DNA of 64,000 nt from Silurus meridionalis (GCF_014805685.1 NC_060885.1:9470132-9534131); one strand, 5' to 3'. Shown: positions 1-38,455, numbered from the stretch's first letter. Notes: generated by a model from the sequence alone, not told the origin. Made by a program: numbers and translations.

Positions 1-1180
1 ATAGCACTTTTGTCACATTTCGCTCCTTTTAGCTACCAACTAGGGGGTTAATGGTACACGTATTCAATCCTTTTTACGTGTGGAGCATAATTAAAATCTG
101 AGGTCCGTAAGCAACGTATTAGGTGGCAGACTGCAAATTTGTTTAGTCTCCGCCTTGCAATTTGAGTGCATAAATATTATTATTATTAAACATGAAAACA
201 TACACAACAATGCTATAAAAAGGTGTATAAAAAAGAAACGAGTTCTTTTTCTAATTTTGCTTGGTGTTTCACTATGGGAATCGCTTTGGGCATGACCAAC
301 TACAGAAGTGCCTATGACACCACGTCTGTCTTGACAGACAGGTCAACCAGAGAGCAGGCTCCGCCCCACCTTTATTACTCAGGTTTATTACTCAGGTCGA
401 CCCCTTACAATATCATTCGCGCTTTCTTCCAGTGAGGGACTACATCAAGCTCTCTCAGCACATCCAGTTTCCTGCTGGTTTTTGCTAAACTGTTCGTTGT
501 GTTATTTCCTTTTTATTAAATTACACGGTAGGGACTTAGTAGCATCAAGCTAACTAAAGGCTTCACCTGTCAAGGAGAAGGCTTCGAAGGGCTAACTACC
601 CTGCGAATATCAATAGACTAACGTGTTGTGACGAGTCTCGATTTTCTCTATACTCAGCCATGTCAACGATCGCAGGTGGATGGTAACCTGCACGAGGTAT
701 GCAAGTGAGCCCCGGCTGAGCTTGGCCTGCAGTATTTATTTGTACAAAATATTCTAAAATAAAATAGTTTTAAAAATGGTGAAATAAATTGTAATAAACT
801 GCAATCAAAAAAATTACTAGCAATTTTATGATTTGCAATTGAACCGAACTGTGACTTAAAGAGGTACGTACCAAGCTGTGAATTTTGTGTACTGTTAAAC
901 CCCTACTACCGACCGATTTAAATTTAAAGCAACAGAAAGCAAAATTAAAAAATATCCATCAGTCTATCGTGTTAATTTGTCCTCTTATAGATTAATAAAA
1001 GACTGACTTTCTCACTGTTTTTTGATCACACTGTTCTCTCTCACTCATTCTAATGGTGTTCAACATATCTAATCAGATGCATTGCTAAAAATGTCTAAAT
1101 GTGCTACAAGCACTTGTGCAGTATTTTTGTGCTGCCATTTACAGCCAAACCATAATTGTTAGGGAGAGGCAGGTGCGCAC
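1..1180. other. htt intron 25 (part), no exon recognised
   Basis: This is the part of intron 25 that lies inside the window. I looked on the minus strand for the next huntingtin exon and did not find it, so exon 26 should lie beyond position 1. Positions about 300-740 are richer in GC than the surroundings and look like an inserted element, but I could not assign them to a family. Confidence 0.5.
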
Positions 1181-26991
<25,811 letters not shown>

Positions 26992-27370
26992 TTTTTACAG
27001 AAACCCGTGGAGTTTAGCTAGCTCTGGGAATCACTCGCTAGCTAGCCAGTGTTTACTAATGTCCGATTAGCCAGTTTGCTTAGCAACAAGTCCAAGAGGA
27101 AACACGGCGAATGATGATAAGGGATAAGAGGACGGAGGTTCCCGTGACTCTCTCCGCTGGAAGCTGCGCGGACGTTAAGCGATCACTGAATCCCTGGAGA
27201 TGATGATCGGGACACGGCTGAGACTCCATCGGGCTCTGCCATCTGCCATTTCTGAACCTGTCTCAACCGAGAAACAATGTAGCAGCGACTTCCGGGTTTC
27301 TAACCACTCATCAAAATACAAGTCTCCAAACGCCGAGGTACGGAAGTCCAAAGAGGTCATGCGTGATCAT
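26992..27370 (-). promoter_or_regulatory. htt 5' leader and probable promoter
   Basis: Immediately upstream of the start codon, with no obvious TATA box and more GC and CpG than the flanks, as expected for a housekeeping promoter. The transcription start cannot be placed from sequence. A 49-codon upstream ORF lies within it. Confidence 0.55.
27080..27229 (-). other. Possible upstream ORF in the htt leader
   Basis: ATG at 27229, 49 codons, TAA at 27080-27082, ending about 90 nt before the htt ATG. It begins MESQPCPDHH. It is only a real uORF if transcription starts above 27229. Confidence 0.4.
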
Positions 27371-27785
27371 TAGTTTCTTTCTTGTTTTCTCGTGATCACG
27401 ACTTAATCTTCTCGCGAACTCGACACAACGAGTTGTTTTGTCGTGGCCACGACTTAATCTTCTCGTGATATCGACATAACATAAAGTTGTTTGCTCGTTA
27501 TCACGACTTAATCTTCTCGTGATCTCGACATAATAAAAGTTGTTTTTACCCGTGATCACGACTTAATCTTCTCCACGTGCCCACGTGCCCGCTGCCACAA
27601 TTGGTTATTAACATTATCCATGATGCTGCATCTGAAACATTTCTCGTGCTGCCTCTAGAACATGCTCTTATGCCGAATACACACAAAAAAAAGAAATACT
27701 TTTGACGAGGAAACAATGTTTGTTATGTTAAGATTTATTAAGTCAAAATTAAGTCGTGATAAAGAGAACACAAGAAAGAACAATT
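27371..27785. mobile_element. TIR element with internal minisatellite
   Basis: The left end TAGTTTCTTTCTTGTTTTCT and the right end (inverted; GTTCTTTCTTGTGTTCTC) match over about 35 bp including ATCACGACTTAAT. The interior carries 3-4 tandem units of about 60 bp with the phrase CACGACTTAATCTTCTCGTG. No ORF. It lies just upstream of the htt promoter. Confidence 0.6.
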
Positions 27786-27900
27786 ATAATGCATGGCTTT
27801 TTAGGGCTTCTGTACAGAGGTAAAAAAAAAAAAAGAAGAAGCAAATAAATTAAGTAACAGTACTTTTGAAAGTATATCTATTTCTGAAAGTATAATCTAA

Positions 27901-27927
27901 TATTATTATTATTATTATTATTATTAT
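27901..27927. repeat. (ATT)n microsatellite
   Basis: About nine ATT units. Confidence 0.95.
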
Positions 27928-27959
27928 ACAGTTAATCAAGCCAAAAAAAAAGCTATTAT

Positions 27960-28105
27960 TAGGGGAGTATTGGTTTAGTGGTTGCTGAACATAAGATCAT
28001 GGGTTGAAGCCCCGCACTGTTAAGCTCTCCCCTGATGGGCCCTTTAGAAAGGCCCTTAACACCCCCTCCAAACCCTCCAGCTGTACCATGGCTGACCCTG
28101 CGCAC
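27960..28105 (+). repeat. SINE fragment
   Basis: Shares 'tttagtggttgctgaacata', 'ggttgaagcc', 'aaaggcccttaacacc' and 'gtaccatggctgaccctgcg' with the copy at 18945. Confidence 0.7.
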
Positions 28106-28584
28106 TTTTACTTTGAGATTGCTAAAGTAATTTATATAATGTTAATATCTTCGGTAATTTTGTACAATAATTTCAGTGCAATAATAATAATAATAATGAT
28201 TTTACATGTGCAATAACTTTTATAGCTATTATTGTGGTCTAAATTTTCCCATCTGTTTCATTGAGGCACACACACACACAGATTTAATTTTATACCACTA
28301 CACATGTCATTTCCCTTAATATGTATATTTATTAAATTTTTCCTATTTTTTTTATTTTACTTTAATCTTTACTGTAATGTTACTCTGACGAACTGCAAAC
28401 TAACAATTTTCATATGGGATCAATAAAGCATTTTGATTCTGAAGTACAACATTTTGATTTACTTTCCATGCTGCAGTTTTACGATCAGATTGCGTTATAG
28501 TACCTCTATAGTAACATATAACATTATTATGATTCAATCTTGTCATATGTGCTTCATTAATATATATATCCATCCTGTGGGCAG

Positions 28585-28657
28585 AGAGAGATAGAGAGAG
28601 AGAGAGAGAGAGCTTGAGAGAGAGAGTGAGAGAGAGAGAGCATAAGAGAGCAAGAGC

Positions 28658-28695
<38 letters not shown>

Positions 28696-28745
28696 GAGAG
28701 AGAGCGTGAGAGAGAAAGAGAGAGAGAAAAAGATAGAGAGAGTAA
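28585..28745. repeat. (GA)n low-complexity tract
   Basis: About 160 bp of GA repeat with scattered interruptions. Confidence 0.95.
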
Positions 28746-29579
28746 AGTAAAAGTATGAAAATAAAAAGTAATATTTCATTTTTGCATATATCTAATACTT
28801 GCCTAAACAAAGTCAGTCTAAATAATGAGTCCTCAGAAATCTGAATTATTTGACGCTTTTTAATGGCATGCTTCATAAAAAATGATCAGAAATTAATGTG
28901 TCAAATAAAGACATTATAAATAAATTACTGTAGTTTTTAATTGTAGCTTGCCAAATTATCTTGGTGTTCTTAGCAAATAATTATGGTGTTAAATAATCTT
29001 TAACACCATAATAATTAAAAGCACTTATTATGCTTGAACTTGATGAAGCATTAGATAGAAAAAAAACTTTAGAACCTCTGGAAAGAGTGGAAGAACCGGG
29101 AAATTTTGCAAATTAAAATAAATGCTGGAAAATATAAAGACAATAATAAAAACTAATCACCCACAAAAAAACAGGAACACAAATTCTGCTTTTGCCTCAG
29201 GCTTTCAAAAGCCCATCATGGGTCCTCCAAACAACACAGAAGGAGCAAATATAACACATTCAGGAACAAGAATGCAGGACACATGCCAGGTATACTGCAT
29301 TTTCCTTTAATATCAAATAGTTATACAATAAATAAAAATATATTATATAAAAATGCACTCACTGCATAAATTTATGTATTGATTTTGGCTCATTTATATT
29401 CCAATACATTTCTAGGTCAATATAATATCATACAATGATAGTAAATAAAAGTAATGAGTGTAAAGTAAAAAATTACTCATTGTTTTTTCCTTTAACATTT
29501 TAATATTTATTTGAAGTTACTTGTGGCATTTTGTACATTAACCAGTTTTGTAAAGACTATTGCATAATTATCTTTTTTT
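28746..29579. other. Intergenic, no recognised feature
   Basis: AT-rich. I looked here on the minus strand for receptor coding remnants below the orphan exon at 29.6 kb and saw none. Confidence 0.5.
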
Positions 29580-29607
29580 ATTAAAAAAGAAATTCACAAA
29601 TCTTTAC

Positions 29608-29700
29608 CTGTGGCATGATGTATAGGTTCCGCCAGACTTCTAAAAGCTTGTTGTGCTATAGAAAGCTTGGAAATTTATACATATGAAGCACATTTGCTTT
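29608..29700 (-). pseudogene. Orphan non-coding first exon and promoter of a lost receptor copy
   Basis: The donor CCACAG|GTAAAG (GT at 29607-29606) and the upstream phrase ATATGAAGCACATTTGCTTT (29681-29700) match the first-exon region of the receptor at 32.4 kb (34802 and 34861-34880), as does a following TTTTTG..TGTGAACAGG. No receptor ORF follows on the minus strand. Confidence 0.5.
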
Positions 29701-29760
29701 TCAAAAACCATGACCATACCTGACCATTGTTTTTGTTGTGAACAGGAATATTGTATGTTC

Positions 29761-30369
29761 CACATACCAAGCACACCACTGATTCAAACCTGGGGAAAAT
29801 ACAGCAGATTTTGATTATTTATTTTTGTTTTATGTACATGGTGGCCTAATTTGTTCTACAAAACAATACGTACAAGACTTTCCATATAGTACCTTCCATA
29901 AATGCTGTGTATATTTATATATATTTTAAACAATAAACTCAATGTGCTAATAGTAACATCTGATAAAATTTCAGACATCCAGGTTAGGCTGTAGAATAAA
30001 TACAGCTAAGTAGATTTATAGTAGAAGCATATAAATTGAAAAGCATTATTTTTGACCATTTTAATCCCAAAATACTATTTACATATGTAAAGAAATAAGA
30101 ATTGGTCTCAGACAGATGACATTTACTGTACAAAAACCACAGTGGAGTGTGACTACCTTGCATTTGTGTGGCTTGGAGAAATTGTAACACATGTAAAATA
30201 AATCAAAGTAATACACCCTCTGATCCCTTCTACCCAGAACATCTCCTATCACTTCTCCTTTTTCTGGCAAAATGCAGGAGGTTTCTTTTCTTCTGTCATC
30301 ACAGAGCTCATTAAATGATTTGCTATCAGAGAGTGTGGCAAAGCCCTGGTTTGTTCCATCTAAACTGCT
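29761..30369. other. Intergenic, no recognised feature
   Basis: AT-rich; short chance ORFs only. Confidence 0.5.
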
Positions 30370-30510
30370 GTAATGTTACTTCTAGTGGTATCAATGTGCC
30401 ACTATACTGTGCCCTTGAGCAAAGCTCTTGACCCTGCTCAGTTGTATAAATGAGATAAGTATAAGCTGTCTGAATAAGGGCATCTGCCAAATGCTATAAA
30501 TGTAAATATT
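30370..30510 (+). repeat. SINE 3' fragment
   Basis: Carries 'gtgcccttgagcaaagctct' and 'gcatctgccaaatgctataa', the shared 3' part of the SINE fragments here. Confidence 0.65.
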
Positions 30511-30951
30511 GTTTATTTTAACATTATGATATTGTAATAATGTTAGAATCAGCAACAATCACTCCTGCTGTCACTGGCTTCAGTCTATTTTTTATGATTG
30601 CAACATTTGCACATATTTTGATAAATTGGACTCTAATCCGATCTGACATTCATTTCTATAGCTCTTCTTCACACGTTTTAGGAACTGCACAAAATTAACT
30701 GGAATGATGACTAAACAATTCAGCGGAAACACACGAGCTGATGCAAAAAAACATTCCGCCATCCGAGGGTTTTTACTGCAGATGTCTTCTCAGCTTCCTC
30801 ATTTAGATCAGGGCCAATTAGTGACGTAAGTATTCTTTAAAATGTGTTTAAACCCTTAACATGATCACAGTCAGTGAGGCAGTACATTTTTTCCAGATGG
30901 TAAATCCACTGCATGGAACAAATATTTGTTGTAAGGTAATGCCAGAGTATT

Positions 30952-30980
30952 GGTTTGGTTTGGTTTGGTTTGGTTTGGTA
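30952..30980. repeat. (GGTTT)n short tandem repeat
   Basis: Five to six GGTTT units. Confidence 0.95.
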
Positions 30981-32030
30981 GGAGTAAATGGCAATTTTAA
31001 ACACTTCCATTACTATACATACAGTATGTCATTAGTGATGTCCAAAAATGCTCTTGGAATTTATTAATGACCTTTTGTGTTCATTTATTACCAATCATTT
31101 ATAGTACATAGACAAATATTTTAATTTAGCAAAATAGTCCAAACAATTACTTGCTATAAAACAGTACATGGCACTAGGCACAAGGTCACATATTTAGTTA
31201 AGTGGGGTCAACCTATGGGCTGTCATGTGATCTCTGTATTAATACATATATTCCTAGAATGTCCCTGAATTTGTTAGGTGTTGAAGAGCTCTCAGAACAG
31301 GCCCAGTGCATTTATCTGATAAAAGTTTGGTTATTAGACTCTGCCTAGAGATGCCCAGGTAGGTAGAGCAGGGGCAGGTATAAGAATGCAATTGTCAGAG
31401 ATGCATCCAAGGGTGCAAGGGCTTTGAGACATCCATAGCAAAGAAAGGAGATTTTGACAGAACAGTTATAGTCTGGACATGCTAAAAAACTGGACTTTAA
31501 GTCTGAGTAGGGGGAAAAAACACAACAAACAAACAAAAAAACATTTGTATATTCAAGATACTTTTGGAAGAGGCTTCACTTGTCTAATATGACAAAAGTG
31601 TACTGTATTTATTTGCCACAGTCACAAAGCAAAATATTGGCCATAAACCCAAGATTGCTCATCAGCCTATTTATCTGAAATTACCTATGCCTATTACCAT
31701 TTGTTTCTATAGTAAAAATCTAAGTATTTATAGGTAAGATTATATATTAATCCCATATCAAGAATCAAAAATAGAATGACATTACATTTTTTGACATTTT
31801 ACATCATACATAATAATTAACTTATCATAAACTGAGAAACCAATTACAAAGTAACAAAAAAAAACAGAAGAAAGACAATGAAGGCACCAATATTTTCAAT
31901 ATATGATAACTGCAGTAGACGATAAAACAATAAAAAGAAACTTATGTTATAAATAAATAAATATGTGTAGAATTTCTGTCAGTTATAGGTTATCCAATCT
32001 AGGTTTGTGACATAATTCTAAATCTATCTG

Positions 32031-32034
<4 letters not shown>
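30981..32034. other. Intergenic, no recognised feature
   Basis: AT-rich; no ORF or element I can support. Confidence 0.5.
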
Positions 32035-32081
<47 letters not shown>

Positions 32082-32082
32082 T
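32035..32082. repeat. (AAT)n microsatellite
   Basis: About sixteen AAT units. Confidence 0.95.
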
Positions 32083-32154
32083 AGTAGCTGTAGTAGTAAT
32101 GAGTCTAAGCAAACTTTCTAAATGGGCACATACACACACACACTTCCAAATATA

Positions 32155-32300
32155 AACTGCCATTTGGCAGATGTCTTTATCCAGAGTGACTTGTGATCAG
32201 TTACGCAACTATTGCACATAGATTTTAATGTATTAATTGCTCAAGGGTCACGCTTTTACGGTCAGCTTGGTAGTATGTGAATTAAATGACCACACACCCT
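32155..32300 (-). repeat. SINE-like fragment
   Basis: Begins 'gccatttggcagatgtcttt', the inverted form of the SINE 3' end at 30470-30510. The remainder is decayed. Confidence 0.5.
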
Positions 32301-32423
32301 TAGACACTACTTATGGTGTCTCATTTAAGAGCCCAAACTCCTAAACCTAGAACTTAACAGCGACAAATAATCAAAAGAGCAAACAATACAAATGGCAAAA
32401 TTGCATCTTCTAATTTCCATGGT

Positions 32424-33299
32424 TTAGGTCTTTTTTGTCAGATATCCCTCCTTATACATTTTCAGCAGCGGTGTAATAATTAAACTAAACAAGTTCAAGG
32501 ACATAAGGAAAGGAGTCAAATTACAATAAAGTATTATCCAGGATATTTTTACCACAGTAAAAATGCTGAGAAATCCATGAGGAACGTAGGTCAGCAGGAC
32601 TAGAAGCAAAAGTGTAAAGATCGTGTTAAAAGCATCCTTTTTCTGGCGGTTTCTCACGTCTCTTCCTGGCTGTGTTGTGATTTGTGTATCTCCTGGCGCT
32701 TGGTGCTTCAAAGCACACAGCACAGACACACAGCAGAATGAAATCACAGCCACTGCCATGATTAATATAAAGTTAAAAATGGGATCAATGGCAACCAGGT
32801 AAAGGACCCCATGAAGACCGTATCCAAAAGCCAGTATCCAAGCTGCTGAAACTGCAGCAATTCTGTACTTCACACCTTTATATTTCAAGAATGTTACAGG
32901 ATGAAGCACTGCAAAATATTGTTCAATACAAATGCAAGTTTGTATTAGTGGCCTTCCACACCAGGACAGACTATAAACAAAGGCAGTCACAAGAAACAAA
33001 TTGGTGTTCATGAATATAAACTCATTCAGCAGTTCCACAAAACATAATATGCAGGAAAGAAGCTCCATTACAGTGTGATTCAGAAGCAAAACTGGAGTTT
33101 GCTTGATTTCGCTATTGAAACTAAGATAACCAGAGACACCACAAATGAGACACCACAAATGTCCTGGTGTTCCCACAATGATACAAACCGACATGATAAC
33201 ATAGCAGAAAATCAGTCCATAATCGATTTCAGTTAAACATGCATTCCATTTGAATGGAGTCACTAAGAAGGAATTAATTTGTTCAAATGTGTTGGCCAT
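32424..33299 (-). CDS. Rhodopsin-like seven-transmembrane receptor, copy 1 (intact)
   Basis: 291 aa, one coding exon. Hydrophobic segments at about 27-53, 68-93, 100-131, 148-170, 172-196, 224-249 and 262-282 fit a class A GPCR with an extracellular N-terminus. TM2 has LNHTVMELL (Glu at the usual Asp), TM3 ends CIEQYFAVLHPVTFLKYKG (EQY for DRY), TM6 has TYVP, and TM7 ends ITPLLKMY (no Asn of NPxxY). No Cys is in the usual TM3 position. An acceptor lies at 33318-33317 and a likely first-exon donor at 34801. In the leader, an earlier out-of-frame ATG opens a tiny ORF over the real start. Ligand and family name unknown; it is the most diverged of the seven copies. Confidence 0.85.
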   Translation of the reverse strand: MANTFEQINSFLVTPFKWNACLTEIDYGLIFCYVIMSVCIIVGTPGHLWCLICGVSGYLSFNSEIKQTPVLLLNHTVMELLSCILCFVELLNEFIFMNTNLFLVTAFVYSLSWCGRPLIQTCICIEQYFAVLHPVTFLKYKGVKYRIAAVSAAWILAFGYGLHGVLYLVAIDPIFNFILIMAVAVISFCCVSVLCALKHQAPGDTQITTQPGRDVRNRQKKDAFNTIFTLLLLVLLTYVPHGFLSIFTVVKISWIILYCNLTPFLMSLNLFSLIITPLLKMYKEGYLTKKT

Positions 33300-33316
33300 C
33301 TTGTGTCATTTTTGTC

Positions 33317-34801
33317 CTGCAGGGAAAACAAAGGACTGAATTAATACACACTAGAAGGGTGCCAAAATTAAGAAAATGTAAAAACAAACGAAAAACCAAG
33401 ATATGCCTTTGTATTTTATCAGAAAACTATTAATACTGGTATATTCCTCATGCCATGGATTCTACAAGTTGCTAGAAATATATATAATAGATAATTGCTA
33501 TTATATTCTGGTCCATGTTGACCATGTTGAAAAAAAGTGCTACAGAATTTTCAGCTGCACGTTACTGCTATAAATCCCCTTATTGTACCACATCCCAATG
33601 GTGCTTTAGATCCGCAGACTGGGTTTGAGAATTGAAGTACACAAAATTCTTTATCATTTTCATCAACCAAGTTTGAAATGTTTTACGCTTTTTGTCGGTG
33701 GCATTCAAACGAAACTCAATTGGTATTTGGAAGCCCACAATGTGTTGGAACAAGGAAAGCTCATGTTGTGGATACCAAATGCTGACCATGATCCGCAATG
33801 ATCATGGTAGCTTCAGTTTTCTTTTCTTGGGTGCCAAAAGTCTTCTGCTTTCCTAACCCAGCTGAGTTGCTTTTTGTTTAAGACAACTGGAAAGTGTGAT
33901 ATTTTAAGTTATTTTCCTTTGTTCATGTTCCTGTTGGCAAAATTGCAGCTCAATTGATTTTGTTTTCTTTTCTTACACCAATCTTTGTAAACTCTAGATA
34001 CCGTTGTGTGTGAAAGCCCAGATCAGCCATATGAGAAAAACTTAGACTGCTGTTTGGCACAACATAGTCAAATGCCTTAGTCAAAGAAATGAAATTTCAG
34101 CCAATGCTTGTGTCTGGTGTTAACATCTTGTTCTATTTTTGCAGTATCTCTGCATTGTATGCCTGCTAAATATTTTCTGTTGTTGGTAATAAAAAGAAGA
34201 GTAAGTGTATATATAGCTGTCTGCATCTTTTATGTTACAATAAATTCTCATTCTACAGCAATTTGCTTGTAGTCTGTTTTAATGTATTAAAGTATAACAT
34301 GTGATATGGTTAATTAATTTATAGCTGCATTTATCTAGTTAATTCCAGATATGACCACGTCATTACATTACACACATTACTCCTCTACCTAAACCTTTTT
34401 CACCCTCTTCTGAAGTTAATAAGACAAAGAGCATGCCTTGCATTTCTTCAGGAAGACTTCTCCATTCCATAAAGTTACAGCTTTACAAAACACTGACACT
34501 GGAGACTCCTTTCATAAACAAATGTCTCCTCAAAAACCTTCAGCAGATTAGTGTTGCATATACAGTATGTTTTAAAGATGTTTCTATATGGACAATCTAC
34601 CATACAAATCCCTGAGTAAATTGTCACTACAGTATAGCAATAATTTCCAAGTACCTTAGACCTCGAATTAGTGTTTTAGTAAGCACTACTGTAAAACCTG
34701 CTGTTATCAAAAAATTAATTCACACCTTCTTACCAGTCATAGTCAAGAAATCAGAAATGCTTGGGTATTATAAACATATCTAAAATAAAAAGCTGTTTTA
34801 C
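33317..34801 (-). other. Predicted 5' UTR intron of receptor copy 1
   Basis: The AG at 33318-33317 and GT at 34801-34800 bound a putative intron of about 1.5 kb. It contains a decayed repeat at about 33580-33830 ('ccacatcccaatggtgcttt') that resembles a Tc1-type relic. Nothing else is seen. Confidence 0.55.
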
Positions 34802-34860
34802 CTGATGTGCTGCAGAGATCTGAGTGTTTCTGTAAACTATCAATAATATCCAAGCAATGA
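34802..34860 (-). promoter_or_regulatory. Predicted non-coding first exon of receptor copy 1
   Basis: CACATCAG|GTAAAAC is the donor. It is homologous in position to the donors of the other six receptors. The exon's upstream limit cannot be placed. Confidence 0.5.
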
Positions 34861-35069
34861 ATATGAAACACATTTGCTTATCAAATAATGTATTTTTTTT
34901 TTTTTTGTGAACAGGTGCAATTTATTCTAAAACTAAATACACTAAAGGCTTAAAAGGCAAATTATTATTTGGTGCTGGCAGACCACTATACAGGCCTAAT
35001 CCAATAGAAAACAATATGTTCTGAACTTGTCACAAACCCATTAACTTTTCTTATATCATATATATATAT

Positions 35070-35198
35070 GGCTCTCACGCACCACAAAGCTAAAAACCAG
35101 GCCAGGCAGAAGGCAACAAAAAGTATGGCTATTGTGGATAACACAGAAGGAGACAGCAAGGTAAACATGACTGAGATCAGAGACATTCCTGATCACCT

Positions 35199-35241
<43 letters not shown>

Positions 35242-35536
35242 TTCTCTATGCTTGTGTTCAGTAAGGTGGTTGTTCAGCTTGGATACATTTATTAGATAAC
35301 ACAATTTGGGATTTTTAAAATATATTAATATTGTGTGAGGTCCAGTTACCATTTTACACTAAAACAGGTAGTAGCAAAGGCTACTTTTTACTTAAGTACT
35401 GTTTATGTCAGAGCCCAAACCTATTTACTTTAACTTGAGATTAAAAAAAGTGTAATTATTACTTACATTTTTACCAGAGCCTTTTAAAACAAGTATCTGT
35501 ACTTCTTCTTGAGTGAAGGATGTGTGTACTTTGCAG
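35070..35536. mobile_element. DNA-repeat unit A (first of two)
   Basis: Shares its interior ('aggcagaaggcaacaaaaag', 'aacatgactgagatcagaga', 'tgtgttcagtaaggtgg') and its end ('tttttacttaagtactgttt', 'gaaggatgtgtgtactttgc') with the unit at 35537-36980. It holds the (ATC)n run. Confidence 0.55.
35197..35241. repeat. (ATC)n microsatellite
   Basis: About fifteen ATC units. Confidence 0.95.
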
Positions 35537-36429
35537 AGGTGGGAAGTAACGGAGTACAAATACCTTGTTACTGTACTTAAGTAGATTTTTTTGGTATCAG
35601 TACTTTACCCCACTATTTATTTTTCAGACAACTTTTTACTTTTACTCGTTACAAAACCGGCTCGTTACTTTAGTTTTAATCCATTGATTTGGTGAAATAT
35701 ATATTTTTTATTTTCACTGCGTGCCGATTTCAGTCGCTGGTGTATAAAGTCCTGACTCTCACTCTTTACGAAGATAAGAATCAGCAGGCAGAAGGCAGTA
35801 AGAAGTTTGGGGTTAATGTGGGTGAGACAGAGGGAGTCAGTGATGGAAACATGACTGAGAACAGACACATTCATGATCATCATCATCTTTTCTCTGCTTG
35901 TGTTCTATATGTGGATCTTCAGCCTGGACACATTCATTAGGTAACAACATTTTTTATTCGTTTTGTATTAATATATATATATATATATATATATTTCTGT
36001 TTTTACCATTTTTATAAAAAGTATAAATACATAAATAAATAACTAAATATAAAAGAGGCGAAATTAAAACCTCCAGCAAAACATACACTTATTCTTTACT
36101 TAGATAGACAATAAATATATAAACTCCACCGAAAAATATTTTTAATCAGTAAACTTTTGTTTTATTTTTGCACAAAATAAAAATCTCAAATCAAACACCA
36201 AATCCGCCATGTTTTACACAATTTGCCCTCTGGGTGGCGTTTTGTGGGTTTTTCCCCTCATAATGGCGACACGAACATAAATTACTGTCTTTATTGATTG
36301 TACAGATAAAAACAATACATCATTCAAATCTGTAAAATGATTATATAAAAGCTTCTTGACTTGAAGAGGTGCAGTTTCTCTGGTATCACCTCATTAGCTG
36401 TCCGTGTGGAAACATAGCAAAGGCTCTTG

Positions 36430-36641
36430 ATGTCCACACGTCTCTGCACTGTTATATCCTTTATATTTAATCACTGTACATATGCTTACATATATATCAC
36501 ATGCTGTAAATATGATACATATTCATCTGCACTATTTGCACGATTGCTACTTTTTGCACTTTTTGCACTTCTGGTAGATGCACTTCTGCATTTTCATTGC
36601 TGTGTACCTGAACTGTGTACCTGAACTATGCAATGACAGTG
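36430..36641 (+). repeat. LINE 3'-end fragment
   Basis: 'ctgcactatttgcacgattg', 'gcactttttgcacttctggt' and 'gaactatgcaatgacagtga' are typical fish LINE 3'-end phrases. Followed by an ATCT/GTCT tail. Confidence 0.55.
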
Positions 36642-36764
<123 letters not shown>

Positions 36765-36809
36765 AAATATTAATATGATGTGAGGTCCAGTTAACAGCTA
36801 AAACAGGTA

Positions 36810-37865
36810 GAAGTAATAACTACTTTTTACTTAAGTACATGTCCAAGCCAAGACTTCTTTACTTTCACTTAAGTAAAAAGGTATAATCAGTACTTCAACT
36901 TTTACCCGAGTATTTTAAAACATGAGTATCTGTACTTCTACTTAAGTAATGGATGTGTGTACTTTGCCATCTCTGGTACTTTGCCATCTCTGCTCAGAAG
37001 TGGAGCAAAATTATTTTAACTTGGAAATGCATTATAGAACAGAATGCATGTGCCCCACTGGGACAGGAAGTATGCAGCAAACTCCTTTTTAGTTTGACGT
37101 AAAACTCCTCACCTGGATTTTATCAACATGTACTCTATAAAGGACTTATTATTTGAATGTGTATCAAGCAAATCATATTATTTTTCAATTAATTCATTTA
37201 TTTTCTTGAAATATAGTTCTGTTTTATGACGATCAAGGTTGTGAAAATTAAGGTTAAATTTATTTTTTTAATTATCCACTAAATCAAGGTTATAAAATGT
37301 TCTCTATAATACCCAGTTTACATGTGGTATTAACATCTGTCTTGAGCGATCTGATCAGCTGAAATGCATAGTCATTTACATCTGGCATTTTGAATGTGTC
37401 TGCAGTGACCACTTGTGATCAGATTTCATGCATAATTTGGAAGGGTGTCATGCACATGCATCAGCTCAGTCTTTCACTGCATTTGCCTTCATGCAGAAAT
37501 GACTCATAAATCTGCTGTTATCTGTAATCTGTAAATTGTAATCTGGTAAACAAAATTTAAACAGATGGGACAAAACAAGGTCAGATAAACAACCAATTTC
37601 ATTTCTGCTGTTAATTTATCTCATTAAAGTGGTGGAGAGCCGTACAATACATTTCAATTTCCAATTCTCCAAAGGATTACATACATGCTGTTTGGGACAC
37701 ATCAGGACACTTTTGAGTTCGCACAACAAATTTTATGTTTCGGTAGGCATATGAAGAAACATAACATTTGTAGTGTGAACAGAAAAGTGTTGTAATCCCA
37801 AATGTATGTAAACAGAGACACACCGGACCTACAAATGACACACGGAATAGTATTAAAAATATTTT
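36810..37865. repeat. Segmental duplication A, left copy
   Basis: Almost the same sequence recurs at about 39985-40995. The shared start is the repeat end 'ggatgtgtgtactttgccat' and the shared end is 'cacacggaatagtattaaaa'. I recognise no gene inside. Confidence 0.8.
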
Positions 37866-38455
37866 TAAAAAATGGAGCAAAAATTCCTAAAAGCTTAAAA
37901 AAAATCATAAATTTCCATTTCAGATAAACACAGTATAGTGTGAGTGAACAAAATGTGTTATTCTGATTTTATTTGTGCACATATTGGTGTTTTATTTTAC
38001 ATATATATTTATTTTAATAATTACATTATTCTGGTGATTACTCACAATTCTGGAACATACAGATATTCATGTATTAAACATTTAGTAAGGGTTCTAATTG
38101 GTGATCTAACACCACTGTACAACCATGGATTAGTTTACATGACACAGAAGCTTACACTCCAAGTAGAAAGTCCACATATTATATCTGTTGAATTTCTGTT
38201 TGAATTATTTCAACTGTTAAATATACAATTCTACTGTTAAGGATGTGAGAAAGTGAACACTATTACATTCAAACTATAACATTTATGTTTTTGCAAAATA
38301 AGTTACAAACAGCAACAACAGAAACACATTGGTACCTCTCAAATTTTCTCATTTCTATATTTAAATGAGCATATATAACATATGTTAATATTTTCCAACA
38401 AGTCTGGAGAAAGTTAATGTGATTATTAACACTTATTTGTTATTTAAATTTCATT

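Noticed and set aside
223..435. 70-codon plus-strand ORF
   Set aside because: Lies in an unclassified insert of htt intron 25 and resembles no known protein.
33580..33798. 72-codon minus-strand ORF
   Set aside because: Falls in a decayed repeat within the predicted 5' UTR intron of receptor copy 1.
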